The notes under the pieces were generated by a model. The model saw only the letters and a program-made list of their open reading frames with translations. It was not told where the DNA came from and ran no database searches. 41,750 bases of DNA from a virus, in the IMG/VR virus record IMGVR_UViG_3300042321_001127, positions 1-41,750 of that record, one strand, 5' to 3'. Below, one piece after another: positions 38,026-41,750 of the stretch. The position numbers were made by a program, and so were the translations under genes. Each line of letters opens with the position of its first letter. Position 1 is the stretch's first letter.

Positions 38026-38108
38026 TCTGATACACTTGACCTGGGTAAGTCTTTAAACTGCCCTATTATTGTAAATACAAAGGCTCCCCGCCGAAAGTTT
38101 GGAAAATT
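38026..38108 (+). other. Intergenic gap with promoter-like words
   Basis: It holds TTGACC (38036-38041) and TATTAT (38064-38069), but the 22-nt spacing is too long for a normal promoter. Nothing else is seen. Confidence 0.3.
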
Positions 38109-38216
38109 ATGGAAAAATTAATATTGGATGTGCTCTGCTACAATTGTGGAGTGATGTTTCAAGTACCTGTAGGAACTAAGAACCCAACTGCAAGATGTAA
38201 GGAGTGCTCCGACTAA
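38109..38216 (+). CDS. Tiny zinc-ribbon protein (35 aa)
   Basis: LCYNCGVMFQVP and RCKECSD: two CxxC knuckles, a complete ribbon. No strong ribosome-binding site (TTTGGAAAATT). The stop overlaps the next ATG (TAATG), supporting coupling to the second ribbon gene. Confidence 0.68.
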   Translation: MEKLILDVLCYNCGVMFQVPVGTKNPTARCKECSD

Positions 38217-38377
38217 TGCCTAACTATGACTACAAGTGTAATGAATGTGGGATGGTACGAGAGATCTACCGTGAATTTGGTGAAGATCACGAACCTACTT
38301 GTTGTCAGTCTAGTATGTCACGTGTATGGACAGCTACCCCCGCCGTATTTCGTGGTGGAGGCTGGGGCGGACAATAG
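38216..38377 (+). CDS. FmdB-like zinc-ribbon protein (53 aa)
   Basis: MPNYDYKCNECGMVREIYREF, then PTCCQSSMSRVWTATPAVFRGGGWGG. The start, the CxxC, the second Cys pair and the Phe-Arg-Gly-Gly-Gly-Trp end match the FmdB family of putative regulatory proteins. The biochemical role of that family is not established. Confidence 0.82.
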   Translation: MPNYDYKCNECGMVREIYREFGEDHEPTCCQSSMSRVWTATPAVFRGGGWGGQ

Positions 38378-38396
38378 TCCTAAAACCCGGTAAACT
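38368..38396 (+). promoter_or_regulatory. Leaderless promoter
   Basis: CGGACA (38368-38373), a 17-nt spacer, TAAACT (38391-38396), then 6 nt to the ATG at 38403. No Shine-Dalgarno. The -35 lies in the end of the FmdB-like gene. Confidence 0.6.
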
Positions 38397-38402
38397 ATTA
38401 CT

Positions 38403-38876
38403 ATGGCAGATAAATATAGATCAAGTAGGTTTAAACCTGAGGTTGACCCCGATAACTATGCTGCTATAGCCGCTGCTTTAAAAAACGAGAGAGAACGTAG
38501 TCGTCTCTGCGGACCAGGATATCAAGAGATTGATGCTCCGACATCTGGTGGACCTCGTCCAAGAGCTAAGAAGTGTTGCTACAACTATAACACTAAGACA
38601 TTGATCATTGTAATGACTGACCCAGGTCCTGGCAACCTTCCTAAGTACACTTGGATTGAATATGCCGATGTAGATGACTTTTTGTGGGAAGGCCTAAAGG
38701 ATGCAAACTCTACAAATGAGTTTGTACAAGAAGCCTTGTTAAACCACCCGTATACAGTAACTGACTCTGGATCCTTGCCTAGAACACGTGGAGAGGCCTT
38801 CCACAACGAGATTCAGGCCAATGAAGAGTATTATGGCAAATATGGCCCTGATGGTGCACCAATTCCAAATTACTGA
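38403..38876 (+). CDS. Hypothetical protein, KTSC-like core
   Basis: 157 aa. A basic start (KYRSSRFKP) and then CCYNYNTKTLIIVMTD, KYTWIEYADVDDFLWEGLKDA and NEFVQEALLNHPY, an order reminiscent of the small KTSC domain found in phage proteins. The ends are polar. The domain call is tentative; the translation start is supported by the -10/N6/ATG layout. Confidence 0.7.
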   Translation: MADKYRSSRFKPEVDPDNYAAIAAALKNERERSRLCGPGYQEIDAPTSGGPRPRAKKCCYNYNTKTLIIVMTDPGPGNLPKYTWIEYADVDDFLWEGLKDANSTNEFVQEALLNHPYTVTDSGSLPRTRGEAFHNEIQANEEYYGKYGPDGAPIPNY

Positions 38877-38905
38877 TACCATATACATCTACTGAGAGGG
38901 TTACC

Positions 38906-39085
38906 ATGGGAAGAAATCATTTTTCTAAAGCTGGTGGGCCATATTTTATTAACAACGGTGTCACTAGACATAAAGACCATCATAAGCACGATGACTCTCA
39001 TACTCACTCATATATGTTTGAGGTCGGGCCTTTTCGCAAGTTATTTAATTTAGTAAAGTCTAAATTTAAAAAGGGGCCACTATGA
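38906..39085 (+). CDS. His-rich small protein (59 aa)
   Basis: GAGGG lies upstream of the ATG at 38906. The middle is His/Asp-rich (RHKDHHKHDDSHTHSY) and could bind metal. The C-terminus is basic and amphipathic. The stop overlaps the next ATG (ATGA). Function unknown. Confidence 0.7.
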   Translation: MGRNHFSKAGGPYFINNGVTRHKDHHKHDDSHTHSYMFEVGPFRKLFNLVKSKFKKGPL

Positions 39086-39648
39086 CAACGCTTGCTGCAA
39101 TACAAGGTGATGGTTGGACTGTTATTGGATGTGACTCACGCGCATCAGATGAAGATGGTCGTTTCATGGAACTGTCTACGGATAAAATAATTAATAACAA
39201 TGGTGTACTGATAGCGGTCTCCGGCGCTTCTAGAGGTGGAAACATTGCACAGTTTGGTTGGAAGCCACCAAAGCCTCGTGTAGGTGAAGATCTAGATTTA
39301 TTTATGACACGGACATTTATACCTTCAATGCGTAAAGCTTTTCAAGATGCAGGCTTTGAAGGTAAAGAAGACGGTGATTCAGCTTGGCATGACTCTAACC
39401 TGTTAGTTTCTGTTCGTGGAGTCATCTACCCTATATTTAATGACTACTCTTGGGATAGAGAAGCCCGCAACGTATACTACGCAGGTAGCGGCGGAGATTT
39501 AGCACTTGGTGCTTTGGAAGCCCTAAACTACACAAAAATTAAAACCCCACAAGAAGCAGAGTCAATTCTTAAGAAAGCTATTGCTATTGCTATTAAGCAT
39601 GATATTTATTCTGGCGGAAAGATCGTTACACGCATACAAGAGGCGTAA
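39082..39648 (+). CDS. Proteasome beta/HslV-like Ntn hydrolase
   Basis: A 188-aa protein. After Met removal the N-terminus is TTLAAIQGDGWTVIGCDSR. Thr1 is the expected nucleophile and Asp17 falls exactly at the catalytic position of beta subunits. A Lys follows at 34 where Lys33 is expected, and YYAGSGGDLALGAL matches the Gly-Ser-Gly region. It is probably a self-compartmentalising or single-ring peptidase, or an inactive relative. It precedes an abundant-looking virion-type gene, so processing of a structural protein is possible. Confidence 0.82.
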   Translation: MTTLAAIQGDGWTVIGCDSRASDEDGRFMELSTDKIINNNGVLIAVSGASRGGNIAQFGWKPPKPRVGEDLDLFMTRTFIPSMRKAFQDAGFEGKEDGDSAWHDSNLLVSVRGVIYPIFNDYSWDREARNVYYAGSGGDLALGALEALNYTKIKTPQEAESILKKAIAIAIKHDIYSGGKIVTRIQEA

Positions 39649-39711
39649 TCTCTGGGATTATTGTCCCTGTCCAATCCCGGACACTCACATTGATCAAGTG
39701 AAGGAATACAT

Positions 39712-40767
39712 ATGTCAAGTTACAACGAACCGGCAGCTATTGGGTCTCCCAGCGGTACCGGCGCAGAAACAGTCGCAATTGCGGCACAACCAGCTGGAGT
39801 TAACAACAACGGTAACGCTACCGACTCAGCAGGAAATTTACGAGTAGATTTTGTATGGGGATCACGCCCACCTCTACCAAACGACGAACGTGCTGATGGA
39901 ACTCCAACAGCAACAGTTGCATACGGTGCTGCACAAAACGCACAGTGGACAACTACAGGAAAGATTGATAGTGCACGCTTAAACGCAGCACTTGGAAATC
40001 ACTCAGACATTGAAGCTGAGTGGGCAGGTTTCCCAGGTTACATCGAAGCAGCAGGTAACTACAAGGTTACAGCAGCTTCAGGTAATGGAACAACTGTTAC
40101 ATACACATCACTAAACCACCTTGCACCTGGAGACGTTATCAATGTTACAGGTCTTACAGAATCAGCTTACAATCTATCAGCAGTAACTGTTGCTACAGCT
40201 AACAAGCTACAGTTCACAGTAACTAACTCAGCTAACGCTGGTGAAATTACAGGACAGTGGTACGGTAAGGCAGAATCAACAACAGCTCGTTCAGCAGCTG
40301 ATGGTGCAGGCCTTGGTTACATTGTAGTACCTTCAGTAGTTGGTAACACTACAGCAGTAGCCCTTGATACTCTTAAGGATGCTGGTTACGAAGCAGCTAA
40401 CATTACAACTGCAACAGCAGCTACAAACGCTGCTTCAACAATCACAGCAGTTGCACGTACAGGTACAACAGCAACAATCACCTCATCAGGTGCTGGCGCT
40501 AAATACCCAGTTGGAACTAAGATTACTGTTGCAAACCTAGTATCACCAGATACAGCGCTCAACGGTACATTCACAGTTACAGCAGTTGCTACAAACACTG
40601 TTTCTTACACAACCACAACTTCAGGAACACTATCAACAACAGGTCTCTCTGTTGCTGGCCTCACAGGTGTTGCTGGAACAATCAAGACTCAGTCAGTTGC
40701 AGCTGGAACAGGTTCAGTCCTCTCAACAGCTACAATTACAATCACACCGTTTGCGACAGCTTCATAA
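39712..40767 (+). CDS. Ala/Thr-rich probable virion protein with PASTA-like segment
   Basis: A 351-aa protein with GAAGGAA upstream. Ala, Thr, Val, Gly and Asn dominate, with many beta strands and few charged residues. VPSVVGNTTAVALDTLKDAG (about 208-227) fits the PASTA consensus. The flanking repeats (TITAVARTGTTATITSSGAG; NGTTVTYTSLNHLAPGDVI) look like small Ig-like/beta modules. Codons are uniform (ACA, GCA, GTT), as in highly expressed genes. It is a candidate decoration, tail or fibre protein. A motif copy and a strong terminator follow directly. Confidence 0.75.
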   Translation: MSSYNEPAAIGSPSGTGAETVAIAAQPAGVNNNGNATDSAGNLRVDFVWGSRPPLPNDERADGTPTATVAYGAAQNAQWTTTGKIDSARLNAALGNHSDIEAEWAGFPGYIEAAGNYKVTAASGNGTTVTYTSLNHLAPGDVINVTGLTESAYNLSAVTVATANKLQFTVTNSANAGEITGQWYGKAESTTARSAADGAGLGYIVVPSVVGNTTAVALDTLKDAGYEAANITTATAATNAASTITAVARTGTTATITSSGAGAKYPVGTKITVANLVSPDTALNGTFTVTAVATNTVSYTTTTSGTLSTTGLSVAGLTGVAGTIKTQSVAAGTGSVLSTATITITPFATAS

Positions 40768-40773
40768 GCTTCT

Positions 40774-40784
40774 CAACACAAACA
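40774..40784 (+). promoter_or_regulatory. Dispersed motif site 10
   Basis: CAACACAAACA on the + strand, 7 nt after the stop of the virion-type gene and 3 nt before the terminator stem. This mirrors the layout at 24571. Confidence 0.75.
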
Positions 40785-40787
40785 AAT

Positions 40788-40816
40788 AGCCGGGAGTTCA
40801 CGCTCCCGGCTTTTTG
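40788..40816 (+). terminator. Rho-independent terminator
   Basis: Stem AGCCGGGAG (40788-40796) with CTCCCGGCT (40803-40811), loop TTCACG, then a T-run. Confidence 0.94.
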
Positions 40817-40823
40817 CTTTAGT

Positions 40824-40836
40824 GGGATACTATCCC
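40824..40836 (+). promoter_or_regulatory. Leaderless -10 box within a palindrome
   Basis: GATACT (40826-40831), then 6 nt, then ATG at 40838, with no Shine-Dalgarno. The hexamer sits in GGGATACTATCCC, a 13-nt near-perfect palindrome that could also be an operator. Confidence 0.5.
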
Positions 40837-40837
40837 T

Positions 40838-41035
40838 ATGACATACTTATTGGCGGAAGAAGATATTTCAGTAAATGTGAGGGAATCCTGCGACCTTTGC
40901 TCGGCTAGGGCCCTGATCGTGGTACTATTCCCCTCTGGGGAATTGACCTTCTGCATGCACCATTATAATAATAATGCTCATGCGCTTACAGATCAAGGCG
41001 GAGTTGCTAAACTTTTGCCAGTACCTAAAGATTAG
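40838..41035 (+). CDS. DUF7455-like zinc protein
   Basis: 65 aa. CDLCSARALIVVLFPSGELTFCMHHYNNN matches the pattern of a small actinobacterial family (DUF7455): CxxC, a strand pair, then Cys-x-His-His. It probably binds one zinc. The role is unknown, but the family is one more sign of an actinobacterial host. Confidence 0.78.
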   Translation: MTYLLAEEDISVNVRESCDLCSARALIVVLFPSGELTFCMHHYNNNAHALTDQGGVAKLLPVPKD

Positions 41036-41048
41036 ATGGGATCAAAAG

Positions 41049-41573
41049 ATGTTTATTTTTAATAGCCAGAGAATGGTTCAATCCAATAACGGCATGGGTC
41101 GTAACCGAACCTATGGCGGCATAGGATCAATCTTTAGACAAAAAAGCGCCTTTGAATTAGAGAAGCAACTAATCGATCATCGTGCAGATGCAAGCATCCG
41201 CATTAACACAGCTACCAATGAATCACGTGGAGAGCAAGATCGTAAGAAGGCCGTTATTGGTGCTGCTACAGGTGCTTGGGGTAAAGCACAAGAGACTAAA
41301 GAATTAGGTAAGAGGGCTCGTGGTCAACGTAGGCACCTTAAAGAACTTAACCGCGCAACTAATAATACTGATGAATTTATTGACGATCCAAAAAATCCTG
41401 GAACAAAGATTAAAAACCCTGATCGTTGGACTGGTGAAGTTGTAGATGCATCAGTAGGTGAAGCTAAGGGAATCTTCCAGCGTAAGGGTGCAAATCCTGG
41501 TAAGGGAGACGAAGCAACACCAGATCTTGATGATGTTGAGACATTTGAGCCTGGAACTAAGGACAAAAAATAA
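41049..41573 (+). CDS. Hypothetical basic protein
   Basis: 174 aa from the ATG at 41049. The longer in-frame start at 40974 lies inside the previous gene without a ribosome-binding site. Basic and helical (RAKKAVI-type segments, KELGKRARGQRRHLKELN), with an acidic C-terminus. Possibly scaffold-like or virion-associated. It ends in a TAATG overlap. Confidence 0.7.
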   Translation: MFIFNSQRMVQSNNGMGRNRTYGGIGSIFRQKSAFELEKQLIDHRADASIRINTATNESRGEQDRKKAVIGAATGAWGKAQETKELGKRARGQRRHLKELNRATNNTDEFIDDPKNPGTKIKNPDRWTGEVVDASVGEAKGIFQRKGANPGKGDEATPDLDDVETFEPGTKDKK

Positions 41574-41750
41574 TGGCAAAAAAGAATTATGGTCGTGGAA
41601 AAGGTAAAGACGATCCGCGCAAGGCACCCAAAGATGTAAAGCCAACTACTACACCTGAAGAACAAGATGCCGCTAGAGCAGCTCTTGAGGAAGGGTTGCG
41701 CCAAAAAGCTGCAAAATCTCGTGCTAATGAAGATGATGTTAGATCTTCTA
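41573..41750 (+). CDS. Hypothetical protein, 3' end outside window
   Basis: Starts at the ATG overlapping the previous TAA and stays open to the end of the window (59 codons). Lys/Arg-rich and then Ala/Glu-rich (MAKKNYGRGKGKDDPRKAPK). No function assigned. Confidence 0.65.
   Translation, partial: MAKKNYGRGKGKDDPRKAPKDVKPTTTPEEQDAARAALEEGLRQKAAKSRANEDDVRSS

Noticed and set aside
38026-38108. TTGACC...TATTAT promoter
   Set aside because: Spacing of 22 nt is outside the usual 16-19 nt range.

Overview
This window looks like part of a tailed-bacteriophage genome whose host is an actinobacterium. The host call rests on two WhiB-type iron-sulfur regulators (4082 and 34994), a small DUF7455-like protein (40838), frequent GTG/TTG starts and four promoters that appear leaderless. 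Genes are packed tightly with ATGA/TAATG overlaps, and most products are short and unrecognised. I see no terminase, portal, recognisable major capsid protein, integrase, tRNA, rRNA or CRISPR array, so this is a segment of a larger genome. The first and last genes are cut by the window ends.

Layout. (1) 1-6.6 kb, + strand: replication and recombination block with a family A DNA polymerase, a RecA-type recombinase, two small PD-(D/E)XK proteins, a WhiB-like regulator, a Cas4/RecB-like nuclease with iron-sulfur type cysteines, and a SpoVS-like protein. (2) 7.0-8.4 kb, +: a metallophosphoesterase ending at a shared terminator. (3) 8.5-12.0 kb, -: lysis cassette with a CHAP endolysin, an r1t-type holin, a second small membrane protein, and a very unusual secreted PA14-FN3-coiled-coil protein. 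(4) 12.0-20.4 kb, +: a membrane protein, a family 32 glycosyltransferase, then a long series of small basic, disordered or zinc-ribbon proteins, two of which share one N-terminal tag. (5) 20.3-24.6 kb, +: a degenerate HAD-like protein, a TGT/DpdA-like TIM-barrel candidate, a B12-dependent ribonucleotide reductase and an extremely acidic 47-aa protein. (6) 24.6-37.1 kb, -: many small genes, a HicA-like protein, a possible pyrimidine-dimer glycosylase, an AAA+/VWA pair of CobS/CobT (MoxR/VWA) type, a second WhiB, Cys-rich miniproteins and several strongly structured untranslated stretches. (7) 37.2-37.5 kb: a divergent control region. (8) 37.5-41.75 kb, +: Hsp20, zinc ribbons, a proteasome-like Ntn hydrolase, an Ala/Thr-rich probable virion protein and further small proteins.

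The most interesting signal is a dispersed motif, CAACACAAACA. It occurs ten times between 24.5 and 40.8 kb, always on the coding strand. It appears between genes, inside genes, in a promoter spacer, and directly before two terminators. This resembles the stoperators of cluster A mycobacteriophages. The polymerase carries Leu at the position equivalent to E. coli Pol I 762, a state that has been linked to temperate or slower phages. Other notable items are a duplicated RNA element whose stem shows compensatory changes, a divergent promoter region with repeated operator-like words, a 14-nt inverted repeat with two competing partners, and a family of about sixteen small zinc-ribbon proteins.

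All functions are read from motifs by eye. No database search was possible, and coordinates of refined starts rest on ribosome-binding-site placement.
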